From assembly GCF_017303055.1 (NCBI RefSeq), contig NZ_JAEKJT010000007.1, positions 62,001 to 126,000 of the forward strand: a stretch of DNA of 64,000 bases, read 5' to 3'. This DNA comes from Halomonas litopenaei. Lineage in GTDB: Bacteria > Pseudomonadota > Gammaproteobacteria > Pseudomonadales > Halomonadaceae. The translations under genes and the position numbers were made by a program. The notes below the pieces were generated by a model. The model was not told the origin of the DNA and did not search any database. It worked only from the letters and a program-made list of their open reading frames with translations. This document shows positions 45,450 through 53,481 of the stretch, one piece after another (position 1 is the first letter of the stretch; each line of letters starts with the position of its first letter).

Positions 45450-45836
45450 ATGCTGAACTACTTTGCCCTTGGCATTCTCTTTTTTGTCGCCTTGACGCTG
45501 TTCTACGGGGTTATCGTCATTCACGACATTCCCTATGGCATCGCCAAGAAGCGCAATCATCCTCATCAGGATGCTATCCACGTAGCGGGCTGGGTCAGCC
45601 TCTTCACCCTGCATGTGCTGTGGCCCTTCCTGTGGATCTGGGCCACCCTGTATCGCGATGATCGCGGCTGGGGCTTTCAGCAGATCGAGCAGGAACAGGC
45701 CAGGGAACGCAACGAGATCGATCAACTGAGGGCGGAGCTGGAGCAGCTCAGGCAGCGGCTTGATCGGCAGGAATCAGGGCAGGCTACCCCGACGGCCGAG
45801 ACCGTCAGCTCTACCCAGCAGGGAGGCCAGTCCTGA
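45450..45836 (+). CDS. yiaW: DUF3302 inner-membrane protein, YiaW-like
   Basis: The 128-aa product has two membrane segments (NYFALGILFFVALTLFYGVI; HVAGWVSLFTLHVLWPFLWI) separated by the conserved loop HDIPYGIAKKRNHPHQDAI. A coiled-coil Glu/Gln/Arg-rich tail (70-110) follows. It matches the small YiaW/DUF3302 family, which in E. coli is paired with the HlyD-like YiaV. The ATG at 45450 follows AAAAAAGG. It overlaps yiaV by one base (TGATG). Function is unknown. Confidence 0.85.
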   Translation: MLNYFALGILFFVALTLFYGVIVIHDIPYGIAKKRNHPHQDAIHVAGWVSLFTLHVLWPFLWIWATLYRDDRGWGFQQIEQEQARERNEIDQLRAELEQLRQRLDRQESGQATPTAETVSSTQQGGQS

Positions 45837-46963
45837 TGGATCTGCTTATCGTCCTGACCTACGCCGCCATCTGCATCGTCATCTTCAAGGTGTTTCGCAT
45901 CCCACTGAACAAGTGGACAGTGCCCACCGCCTTTCTGGGCGGCGTGATTGTCGTCTCGACGCTGGTGCTGTTGATGAACTACAACCACCCCTTCACTCGC
46001 CAGGTGCGTCAGGCCTACGCCGTCACGCCGCTGGTCTCGGAAGTACGAGCCCGCGTCACATCGGTCAACGTATCCCCCAACACCCTGGTCAAGGCCGGCA
46101 CCCCGCTGTTCACCCTCGATGCACGGCAGTTCGAAGCCAAGGTGGAGCGTCTGACCGCCGAGCTGGAAGACACCTTGCGCAACTCTGACAGCCGCACCGC
46201 AGGCGTGGCTGAGGCGGAAGCCAACTTGCTGGCCGCCCAGGCGGATCGCAACCAGGCCCAGCGCACCCTGGCACGCTACCAGGCGGCCTCATCGGCCTTC
46301 AGTCGACAGCAGATCGATGAAGCGGCCCAGGTCGCCGAGACCACCGCCGCCCGGGTATCCCAGGCCCAGGCAGCACTGGAAAGAGCTCAAGCGGAACAGC
46401 GTCCCGATGCCAATGATCAGGACCCACTGGTGATCGCCAAGCGGGCCGAACTGGCCCAGGCCCAGTACGACCTGGAGAACACCATTATCCGCGCCCCGAC
46501 AGACGGGTATCTTACCCAGCTGGCGGTACGCCCCGGCATGATGGCGGTGCCGCTGCCGCTCAAGCCGATGGGAGTCTTCGTGCACGATGAGCCAGGTCGT
46601 TTTACTGGCGCCTTCCGTCAGCAGGCGCTGAACCGCATCCAGCAGGGTGACGAAGCAGAGCTGACCTTCACGGCCTTGCCTGGCCAGGTGTTCAGCGCAG
46701 AGGTCATCGAGGTGCTTCCCGCCATCGCCGAGTCTCAGGTCGCGGCAGGAGATCGCCTGCTGGGCGCAGACGCCTTCAAGACAGTGGATGCCCCGGCGCT
46801 GGTGACATTGCGGCTGCTGCCGGACCAGGACGTGCCCGACCTGCCGTTGGGCATCAGCGCCCAGGCGGCGGTCTACACCGAGCACTTCCATCACGTGGCC
46901 ATCATGCGCAAGGTGCTCCTTCGCATGCTCGGTTGGCAGCACTACCTCTATCTGGATCACTGA
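45836..46963 (+). CDS. yiaV: HlyD-family membrane fusion protein, YiaV-like
   Basis: The 375-aa protein has two N-terminal hydrophobic segments (LIVLTYAAICIVIFKVF; TAFLGGVIVVSTLVLLMNY). The periplasmic adaptor begins with SEVRARVTSVNVSPNTLVKA, the lipoyl-like half. An alpha-helical hairpin (about 100-190, Ala/Gln/Glu-rich) follows, then the second half-motif NTIIRAPTDGYLTQLAVRPG. It is coupled to yiaW. No ABC or RND pump gene is adjacent, so its partner is unknown. Confidence 0.88.
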   Translation: MDLLIVLTYAAICIVIFKVFRIPLNKWTVPTAFLGGVIVVSTLVLLMNYNHPFTRQVRQAYAVTPLVSEVRARVTSVNVSPNTLVKAGTPLFTLDARQFEAKVERLTAELEDTLRNSDSRTAGVAEAEANLLAAQADRNQAQRTLARYQAASSAFSRQQIDEAAQVAETTAARVSQAQAALERAQAEQRPDANDQDPLVIAKRAELAQAQYDLENTIIRAPTDGYLTQLAVRPGMMAVPLPLKPMGVFVHDEPGRFTGAFRQQALNRIQQGDEAELTFTALPGQVFSAEVIEVLPAIAESQVAAGDRLLGADAFKTVDAPALVTLRLLPDQDVPDLPLGISAQAAVYTEHFHHVAIMRKVLLRMLGWQHYLYLDH

Positions 46964-46982
46964 CGCCAAACGACGCAGCCAA

Positions 46983-47017
46983 GCCTCGGGCGTCCCTACC
47001 GACGCCCGGGGCTTTTT
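46983..47017 (+). terminator. Terminator of yiaW-yiaV
   Basis: 12-position stem GCCTCGGGCGTC/GACGCCCGGGGC with one mismatch, loop CCTACC and five T residues, 20 bases after the yiaV stop. Confidence 0.9.
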
Positions 47018-47171
47018 GCTGGGCGCTGCGCCGCTGCAGGCCAGACGGCTGAAGCACCAACAATAGCCCTGGGCGCCCGTAAACGCTGACCATCATGATC
47101 CAAATCAAGAACTTGGCGGACGCTCTGATCCTACAATTCCTACATGATCAGTCACCACATGGACCGCGGCG

Positions 47172-47648
47172 ATGTTCACCAAGATTCTGGTACCGGTAGA
47201 CGGCTCTTGCTACTCCCGTGAAGCGCTGAAGGTGGCCTGCACGCTGCTCAATGCCCATCGCAGCGACGATACTTCGCCCGCCGGAAACGCAAGCGCCGGC
47301 CAGCTAGTCTTGCTGCACGTGCCAGAAGAGCTCGGTTCGGAACCCGCCTTCGTCTGGGGCGTCTCCGCCATCGCCGCTGGTGCTGCCCTGGATGAGCGAG
47401 AGGCCATCGGCAGAGAGATTCTCGACAACGCCGGGCGTGACGCGCTTAGCCTGGGGGTTCCCAAACCGATGATCCTGCTGCGCCACGGCAGCCCAGGCCA
47501 GGTCATCCTCGACGCGGCCCGTGAGCACGGCGTCGACGCCATCGTCATGGGGCATCGCGGCATGGGCAAGTTCAAGGCCCTGATCGAAGGCAGCGTGTCA
47601 CGCAAGGTCAGTCATCACGCCCGCTGCCGAGTAGTGACCGTGCACTGA
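47172..47648 (+). CDS. Universal stress protein, UspA family
   Basis: The 158-aa single-domain Usp begins MFTKILVPVDGSCYSREAL. The ATP-binding signature is GHRGMGKFKALIEGSVS (G-x2-G-x9-G-S), so this is the nucleotide-binding type. Between strands 1 and 2 it has a short Ser/Gly insertion (DDTSPAGNASAG). Cytoplasmic; its client is unknown. It has its own transcription region after the yiaV terminator. Confidence 0.93.
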   Translation: MFTKILVPVDGSCYSREALKVACTLLNAHRSDDTSPAGNASAGQLVLLHVPEELGSEPAFVWGVSAIAAGAALDEREAIGREILDNAGRDALSLGVPKPMILLRHGSPGQVILDAAREHGVDAIVMGHRGMGKFKALIEGSVSRKVSHHARCRVVTVH

Positions 47649-47665
47649 CGCCCGTATTAAACAAA

Positions 47666-47705
47666 CAGACGAGCAAACGAGCAGAAGAGCAAACGAATAG
47701 ACGAG
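47666..47705. repeat. Five imperfect tandem octamers
   Basis: Units CAGACGAG, CAAACGAG, CAGAAGAG, CAAACGAA and TAGACGAG in a row, consensus CARACGAG. They lie 17 bases after the Usp stop and about 120 bases before the small lipoprotein gene. Confidence 0.8.
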
Positions 47706-47825
47706 CAGAGTGCACGCCATAGCGAAGCGCGTCCCGGCCTCGGCGGCGCCAGTCATGCTAGGCTTTCTCCTACGTGGAACCATGACCCCGCGTGCCATGG
47801 TCCGAGGTTGACGAGGGAGCCATTG

Positions 47826-48152
47826 ATGAGACATCTCCGCCTTTATGGCGCTCGGCGCAGTGCGGCCGGTACCACTCCATCTGCGGGCATGCTGCTGGGG
47901 GTGCTCGTACTCGCCACTTGCCTGGTCAGCGGCTGCTCCAGCACGTCCCCCGCGGACGGCCTGACGGAGCGCCGAGGCGACAGACAGTATGACGCTCTCG
48001 ACAGCCTGCAGTTACCGGAAGACGCGCTCCCCCCGCCAGGTGCATGCCGCATCTGGTACCTGGATCTGACGCCAGACCGCCAGCCTCCTCCCGGTGACTG
48101 CAACGACCTGTATGACCAAGTGCCTCCAGGCGCCCGCCTGATTCGCGGCTAG
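47826..48152 (+). CDS. Small lipoprotein with PPPG/CRIWY motif
   Basis: The 108-aa product has a lipoprotein signal ending in lipobox LVSGC (Cys about 35). The mature part is short and ends with PPPGACRIWYLDLTPDRQ, PPPGDCNDL and VPPGARLIRG. This doubled PPPG-x-C pattern recurs in small exported proteins of many proteobacteria, but no function is known to me. The ATG follows GAGGGAG at 6 bases. A start 6 codons upstream is possible. Confidence 0.8.
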   Translation: MRHLRLYGARRSAAGTTPSAGMLLGVLVLATCLVSGCSSTSPADGLTERRGDRQYDALDSLQLPEDALPPPGACRIWYLDLTPDRQPPPGDCNDLYDQVPPGARLIRG

Positions 48153-48185
48153 GCTGACGCCTGCTGATGCCTGTACCGGACCGTT

Positions 48186-48740
48186 CTATCGCCTGCCCAG
48201 ACGGGCCTCGGCCTGCTCCAACGATGCCCAGGCTAGCCGCTTGAGCGAGTCCTGCCCCTGGTCCATGGCCTCCAGTAGCGCTCGCTTTTCCTTGAGGTAG
48301 ATCCGCGCGAAGCCAGGGTCGTGCTCGACAATAGAGCCGGTGTTGTGAATCAGATCTGCATACTTGACGGTCTGTACATCCCCACCAGCGCGTGCCAACC
48401 GTTCCAGCGAGATCCGCTTGCGCGCGGCGCGATTGCCGACCTCTGGCCCCTCAAGGTCACTCAAGGCCACCACAAGTTCCACCACGTCAGCAGGAAACAA
48501 CTCACGCAGGGTCATCTCGCTGACCTCAGTATCCTCCAGCACGTCGTGCAGCCACGCCGCGGCCTCTAGCTCCGGCCGACTCGGACAATGTTCGCGCACC
48601 AAGGCGGCAACCGCGGCAGGATGCTCGATGTAGGGAGTCTCCAGATACTTGCGGCGTTGGCCAATGGCACAGTGGGCAGCCGTCGCGAAAACACGTGCGT
48701 GTTCGACCATGACCTGGCCATCGGTGGGTTCTATGGACAT
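48186..48740 (-). CDS. HD-domain hydrolase, MESH1-like (p)ppGpp hydrolase candidate
   Basis: The 184-aa single-domain protein resembles the hydrolase half of SpoT. It has GQRRKYLETPYIEHPAAVA, the HD motif AWLHDVLEDTEVSE, VVALSDLEGPEVGNRAARK and VKYADLIHNTGSIV. In MESH1-type small alarmone hydrolases these residues hold Mn and the nucleotide. No synthetase domain is present. The ATG at 48740 follows GGAGG at 8 bases; one 5 codons upstream lacks such a site. It is divergent from metY across about 99 bases. Confidence 0.87.
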   Translation of the reverse strand: MSIEPTDGQVMVEHARVFATAAHCAIGQRRKYLETPYIEHPAAVAALVREHCPSRPELEAAAWLHDVLEDTEVSEMTLRELFPADVVELVVALSDLEGPEVGNRAARKRISLERLARAGGDVQTVKYADLIHNTGSIVEHDPGFARIYLKEKRALLEAMDQGQDSLKRLAWASLEQAEARLGRR

Positions 48741-48768
48741 CTTGGGCGCCTCCATAAATTAGAACATT

Positions 48769-48780
48769 TCAATATATTGA
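48769..48780. promoter_or_regulatory. Palindrome between the HD hydrolase gene and metY
   Basis: Perfect 12-base palindrome TCAATATATTGA in the 99-base divergent region. Its position suits an operator for metY, the HD gene or both. I cannot assign a regulator: it is neither a MetJ box nor a clear MetR site. Confidence 0.45.
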
Positions 48781-48839
48781 GGACAGCGAACGGTCGGCCC
48801 ACTATTCTGAGTCCACCCCAACCACAATAAGGAGCCCCC

Positions 48840-50114
48840 ATGAAGCCGGACACGATCGCACTGCATCACGGCTACACGCCCGACAACCAGAATGCCGTGG
48901 CGGTGCCCATTCATCAGACCACGTCCTTTTCATTTGATAATGCGCAACACGCCGCGGATCTGTTCGACCTCAAGGTCGAAGGCAATATCTACTCGCGCAT
49001 CATGAATCCCACCTGCAGCGTGCTGGAGGGGCGGGTAGCGGCACTGGAAGGCGGTATTGCCGGACTCGCGGTGGCCTCAGGGATGGCGGCAATCACCTAC
49101 GCCATCCAAACCATCGCCGAAACCGGCGACAACATCATCTCGATCAGCGAGCTGTACGGGGGCACCTACAACCTGTTTGCCCACACGCTGCCTCGTCAGG
49201 GCATCGAGGTCCGCTTTGCCGACAAGGACGACCTGGACACCATCGCCGGCCACATCGATGCCCGTACCAAAGCCATTTTCTGCGAAAGCATCGGCAACCC
49301 CTCGGGCAGCGTCGTCGACCTTGGCGCGCTGGCGACTCTGGCCCATGACCATGGCCTACCGCTGATTGTCGATAATACCGTGGCCACCCCCTTCCTGTGT
49401 CGCCCGATCGACCACGGCGCCGATATCGTGGTGCATTCGGCGACGAAATACATTGGCGGCCATGGCACCACCGTCGGTGGCGTCATCGTCGACTCCGGAC
49501 GCTTCCCCTGGGCCTCCCATGCCGAGCGCTTTGCCCTGCTCAACGAAGCGGACCCGTCCTATCACGGTATCAGCTACACCCGTGACGTTGGTGAGGCCGC
49601 CTTCATCGCCAGGGCCCGCGTCGTGCCACTGCGCAACATGGGCGCGGCGCTCAGCGCCCAGGCTGCCTGGAACCTGCTACAGGGCCTGGAAACGCTATCG
49701 CTTCGAATCGAGCGTATCTGTGATAACACCCAGAAGGTCGCGGAATATCTGGAGCAGCATCCCGCCGTCTCATGGGTGAAGTACGCAGGACTCGAACACC
49801 ACAAGGATCACGGGCTCGCGATCCGCTATCTGCAAGGCAAAGCGTCAGGCATTCTTAGCTTCGGTATCAACGGCGGGCGCGATGCGGGGGCACGCTTCTA
49901 TGACGCTCTCGGCCTGATCCTTCGACTGGTCAACATAGGCGATGCCAAGACCTGCTCTGCCATCCCGGCCGCCACTACCCACCGCCAGTTGAACGACGAG
50001 GAATTGGCCGCCGCCGGTGTCAGCGCCGACATGGTCCGACTGTCCATCGGCATCGAGCACATCGATGACCTGCTGAGCGACCTCGACCAGGCGCTGTCTG
50101 CCTCACAAGCATGA
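48840..50114 (+). CDS. metY: O-acetylhomoserine (thiol)-lyase
   Basis: PLP enzyme making homocysteine directly from O-acetylhomoserine and sulfide. The 424-aa Cys/Met-metabolism protein shows YSRIMNPTCSVLEGRVAALE, SVSELYGGTY-like SISELYGGTYNLF, VDNTVATPFLCRP and the PLP lysine in VHSATKYIGGHGTT. The end SIGIEHIDDLLSDLDQAL is typical. The ATG follows AAGGAG. It is monocistronic, closed by a hairpin after the stop. Confidence 0.95.
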   Translation: MKPDTIALHHGYTPDNQNAVAVPIHQTTSFSFDNAQHAADLFDLKVEGNIYSRIMNPTCSVLEGRVAALEGGIAGLAVASGMAAITYAIQTIAETGDNIISISELYGGTYNLFAHTLPRQGIEVRFADKDDLDTIAGHIDARTKAIFCESIGNPSGSVVDLGALATLAHDHGLPLIVDNTVATPFLCRPIDHGADIVVHSATKYIGGHGTTVGGVIVDSGRFPWASHAERFALLNEADPSYHGISYTRDVGEAAFIARARVVPLRNMGAALSAQAAWNLLQGLETLSLRIERICDNTQKVAEYLEQHPAVSWVKYAGLEHHKDHGLAIRYLQGKASGILSFGINGGRDAGARFYDALGLILRLVNIGDAKTCSAIPAATTHRQLNDEELAAAGVSADMVRLSIGIEHIDDLLSDLDQALSASQA

Positions 50115-50117
50115 TCG

Positions 50118-50144
50118 ATGCTCCCACGCCTGACGTGGGAGCAT
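50118..50144. terminator. Hairpin between metY and the DUF1254/DUF1214 gene
   Basis: Perfect 11-bp stem ATGCTCCCACG/CGTGGGAGCAT, 5-base loop, 3 bases after the metY stop and 4 bases from the stop of the convergent gene. Only a weak T-rich foot (GGTTCT). Confidence 0.8.
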
Positions 50145-50148
50145 GGTT

Positions 50149-51201
50149 CTAGTTGGAAGCAGGCACGGGCAAGCCAACCGGAGTCGGCGAAGGGGGCAGC
50201 CATTCCCCCTTCGTCAGCGCCTCGGTAGGTCGGTAGAAGCGCAGGGTGTAGTTCCATCCAGGCTCAATCGCCAGATAGTTCGGCACGTCGGGATCCCCGC
50301 CAAAATGCAGCGTTACCGACCCATCCTCGTTGGCATCCGCGGTGCTGCTGGTCACCGACTGGGCGCCGTCGGCGCCGTCGATCAAGCGGCCCTGGTCGTC
50401 ATACACCGTCACCGACCAGAACCCGGTGACCGGCACATCGACCGGCAGCATCAGCACCTGAGGGGTGTCGCCGTCGTTGTGCAACGGATTGATCGTGACG
50501 TAATACGCCTCTTCAATGGGCTGGCCCAGCCAACCGGCAGCGGTCCCCCACAGATGGCGCACAGGGTCGACATCACCCTCGGCGCCAAACATGCGGTGAC
50601 TACCCGACAGGAAGGGTGACAAGCCCAATACCGTTTCACGCACGTCAGCCAGACCCTGCACATCCCAGTCGGGCAGTGTCATCTCACCCTGTTCGGCCTG
50701 GGACCACTCGATGGCGTCCTGCTGGGCGTTGGCCTTGGCGATATCCTCGGGCGAGTCTGCATCGACCTGGGTGCGGACCATCACCAGGGCATAGCGTGAC
50801 CCCACCGTGTCCTGGTCCAGAGTGATCTCACGCCCCCCATAGACCATCAGCGGAGTGAAATGGTCCTGACTCACGACCTGCAGTGACTGCAGTCGGGTGG
50901 GATCCGCCTGGGTCGAGATCGTTACCGGAGAACTCAGGTCGAATAGACCCACACTGTGCAACACATCTCGATTGGGGCGCAGCACGTCCGCGTCTGCAGG
51001 CAGTGGCGCGCGATCATGGCGTAGCGTGCCGAAGTAACCATCATCAGCGTAGCGCTGAAAATGGTGGTCGGTCTGGGCCCTGATATAGGTATCGAGGGTA
51101 ACGGCATCGCCAGCGCCGGTACCGCCCCCCTCGTCCGCCTGAACGGAAGCTAGCGTCAACATCACCGCCCCCAGGCAGCCACCCCACTGTCTCCACACCA
51201 T
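50149..51201 (-). CDS. Exported DUF1254/DUF1214 protein
   Basis: The 350-aa protein has a signal peptide (MVWRQWGGCLGAVMLTLASV, cleavage near VQADEG). A DUF1254-like half follows (residues ~30-160: LRPNRDVLHSVGLFDLSSPV, MVYGGREITLD). The DUF1214-like half ends in VPVTGFWSVTVYDDQGRLI, LHFGGDPDVPNYLAIEPGWN and RFYRPTEAL. These paired domains occur in exported proteins of unknown role. The ATG at 51201 follows GGGGAG at 4 bases; upstream ATGs are possible. Convergent with metY. Confidence 0.85.
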   Translation of the reverse strand: MVWRQWGGCLGAVMLTLASVQADEGGGTGAGDAVTLDTYIRAQTDHHFQRYADDGYFGTLRHDRAPLPADADVLRPNRDVLHSVGLFDLSSPVTISTQADPTRLQSLQVVSQDHFTPLMVYGGREITLDQDTVGSRYALVMVRTQVDADSPEDIAKANAQQDAIEWSQAEQGEMTLPDWDVQGLADVRETVLGLSPFLSGSHRMFGAEGDVDPVRHLWGTAAGWLGQPIEEAYYVTINPLHNDGDTPQVLMLPVDVPVTGFWSVTVYDDQGRLIDGADGAQSVTSSTADANEDGSVTLHFGGDPDVPNYLAIEPGWNYTLRFYRPTEALTKGEWLPPSPTPVGLPVPASN

Positions 51202-51311
51202 GACGCTCCCCATGCCTGACTCGATCATTACTGTCAGCATAGCGCCGCATTCCACATCCTACGTCAACCCTGGGCCAGGGTATCGGCTGTGATGGGCACA
51301 GCTCTCGGGCC

Positions 51312-52652
51312 TCAACTGCCAGCGATCGTCATCTCATCGATCAACCAGCTGCCGCTGTGAATACTGCCGCGGGTATCGACATCGTCCCCCAGCGCCACCA
51401 GACCCTGGAACATGCGTGACAGGTTTCCGGCGATGGTAAACTCTTCGACCGGATACTGGATCCGTCCATTTTCGACCCAGAAACCGGCAGCGCCACGGGA
51501 GTAGTCGCCGGTGACGCCGTTGACCCCCTGCCCCATCAGCTCGGTCACCAGCACCCCACGGTCCATCTGCGCCAGCATGTCACCATGGGGCGTGGTGGCA
51601 CCGACCAGGCGCAGATTGCGCGCACCACCGGCGTTGGCCGTTGTCTGCATGCCGAGGCGCCGCGCGCTGTAGGCGGACAGCATGTAGCTGGCGATGCGGC
51701 CATCTTCGATAAAGCGATTGTCACGGGTCTGCACGCCATCACCGTCGAACGGGCTGCTCGCCATGCCGCCCACCAGCATCGGATGCTCACCGAGACCGAA
51801 CCAGGACGGGAACAACGCCTCACCCAGGCGCCCGCACAGGAACGATGCATCCCGGTAGATCGCGCCTCCAGCAAGGGCCGACATCAAGTGTCCTACCAGG
51901 CCACTGGCCAGACTCGGGTCGAACATGACCGGAAAGCGGCCGGTCTGCGGCGTCTGGCCACCAAGACGACGCAGGGTGCGTTCGGCAGCGCTGTCGCCGA
52001 CCTCGGCAGGATCGCGCAGGGCCCTGGGGTCCCTGGCACTGGTGTAATCGTAGTCGCGCTGCATGCCGGAGGCGTCTTCCGCGATCAGCATGCACGACAA
52101 TGAGTGACGACTGCCGCGCTGGCTGCCCATGAAGCCGTGGCTGTTGGCGTAGACACGCACCCCCTCACCGCTGGACAGGCTGGCACCGTCAGAGCTGCGA
52201 ATGCCCTCACGAGCAAGTCCGGCGGCTTCGCAGGCCAGGGCTCGCTGAATGGCCTCGTCCGTTTCCAGCGCCCAGGGATGGTGGACATCGAGATCCGGCA
52301 GTTCGGTCGCCATAAGCTGCGCATCGGCCAGGCCCGCAGCGGGATCTTCCCCGGTGTAGCGGGCGATGGCGATAGCCTTCTCGACCACGCTCTTGATCGA
52401 CGCATCGCTGGCGTCGGTGGAGGAGGCACTGCCCTTGCGTTGACCGAGATAGACGGTCACCGCAATGCCCTGATCACGGGACAGCTCAACCGACTCGACA
52501 TCGCCTTCACGCACGCTGACACCGATCCCCTGATCGACACTGGCACCTACCTCGCAGGCATCAGCTCCTAGCCGCCGGGCCAGTGCTACAGCGCTCTCGG
52601 CGCGCCCTTCCAGCAATCTCTGCTGGGCTGTGGCATCAAACGCCTGTGTCAT
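51312..52652 (-). CDS. pmbA: Metalloprotease-like subunit PmbA (TldE)
   Basis: Partner of TldD in the TldD/TldE peptidase that matures microcin B17 and degrades CcdA in E. coli. The 446-aa product shows SVREGDVESVELSRDQGIAV, YANSHGFMGSQRGSRHSLS, FDPSLASGLVGHLMSALAGG and GARNLRLVGATTPHGDML. It lacks the HExxxH motif, which TldD supplies. It is divergent from darP; tldD lies just beyond darP. Confidence 0.96.
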   Translation of the reverse strand: MTQAFDATAQQRLLEGRAESAVALARRLGADACEVGASVDQGIGVSVREGDVESVELSRDQGIAVTVYLGQRKGSASSTDASDASIKSVVEKAIAIARYTGEDPAAGLADAQLMATELPDLDVHHPWALETDEAIQRALACEAAGLAREGIRSSDGASLSSGEGVRVYANSHGFMGSQRGSRHSLSCMLIAEDASGMQRDYDYTSARDPRALRDPAEVGDSAAERTLRRLGGQTPQTGRFPVMFDPSLASGLVGHLMSALAGGAIYRDASFLCGRLGEALFPSWFGLGEHPMLVGGMASSPFDGDGVQTRDNRFIEDGRIASYMLSAYSARRLGMQTTANAGGARNLRLVGATTPHGDMLAQMDRGVLVTELMGQGVNGVTGDYSRGAAGFWVENGRIQYPVEEFTIAGNLSRMFQGLVALGDDVDTRGSIHSGSWLIDEMTIAGS

Positions 52653-52805
52653 CTTCTACTCCTTCTGCGGCCCGATCGACCGCTTGAGACTGTCATCCCT
52701 TGCCGCTCATGTCGGCTCGGGCTGGTATACTCCTGAGCTTTGGCGGGCGCCGCCTGTTGGCGTTCGCCTCTTCGCTGCCCCAGCTGCCTTCATCAGGGAC
52801 CCGGT

Positions 52806-53309
52806 ATGACCCAGCAAGACCTCTCCCCCGACGACCGCCCCAGCAAGTCACAACTCAAGCGCGAAATGCACGAGTTGCAGGCTTTGGGCGAACGCTTCAT
52901 CGCCATGAAGCCGGACGAACGTGCACGCTTCCCGCTCTCGGACGACCTGCTGCGCGCCATCGAGGAAACCGATCGCATCCGTGCCCGCGAGGCGAGAAGG
53001 CGCCACATGCAGTACGTCGGCAAACTGATGCGCAAGGAAGACCTCGACGCCATTCAGGCCGTCTTCGATGAAATCGAACAGGCCCAGGTGCAGCGCGACC
53101 ATGCCTTTCTGCGCCTGGAAAAGTGGCGCGACCGGATGATCGAGGAAGGCGACGACGCAGTCGAACCCTTCCTGGCGGACTACCCCCACGCCGACCGTCA
53201 GGCACTGCGCCAGCTCATCCGCAATGCCCGCAAGGAGCGCGAGCAGAACAAGCCGCCGACCAACGCCAAACGGCTCTATAAACTGCTGCGCGACACGGCG
53301 GGACTCTAG
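52806..53309 (+). CDS. darP: Ribosome biogenesis factor DarP (YjgA)
   Basis: The 167-aa helical protein acts in late 50S assembly and associates with pre-50S particles in E. coli (YjgA). Motifs are PSKSQLKREMHELQALGERF, ARREARRRHMQYVGKLMRKED-like RRRHMQYVGKLMRKED, and NARKEREQNKPPTNAKRLYK. The ATG at 52806 gives a normal length. It sits between pmbA and tldD on the opposite strand, as often in gammaproteobacteria. Confidence 0.95.
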   Translation: MTQQDLSPDDRPSKSQLKREMHELQALGERFIAMKPDERARFPLSDDLLRAIEETDRIRAREARRRHMQYVGKLMRKEDLDAIQAVFDEIEQAQVQRDHAFLRLEKWRDRMIEEGDDAVEPFLADYPHADRQALRQLIRNARKEREQNKPPTNAKRLYKLLRDTAGL

Positions 53310-53367
53310 CCCCGCCGGGTGCCATCTTGCCTTGCGGCGGCCATTCGGGTCGGCTTACACAGCACGA

Positions 53368-53395
53368 CCTGAAAACTCAGTCCTGAAAACTCAGA
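53368..53395. repeat. Two 14-base tandem repeats
   Basis: CCTGAAAACTCAGT followed by CCTGAAAACTCAGA, with a partial third copy (ACTGAAAA) in the 172-base gap between convergent darP and tldD. One base differs between the two full copies. Confidence 0.8.
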
Positions 53396-53481
53396 ACTGA
53401 AAAAACCGCGACCTGAGACATCCATACCTGCACCACCCAAGGCGCTGAACCTCGCGCCCATGGGTAGGTGTCAGGCGGCGC

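Noticed and set aside
47666..47705. CRISPR or origin iterons
   Set aside because: Units are 8 bases with no spacers, no DnaA-box pattern and no replication gene nearby.
48741..48839. SAM riboswitch upstream of metY
   Set aside because: The gap is only 99 bases and shows none of the expected helices; a palindromic operator is the better reading.
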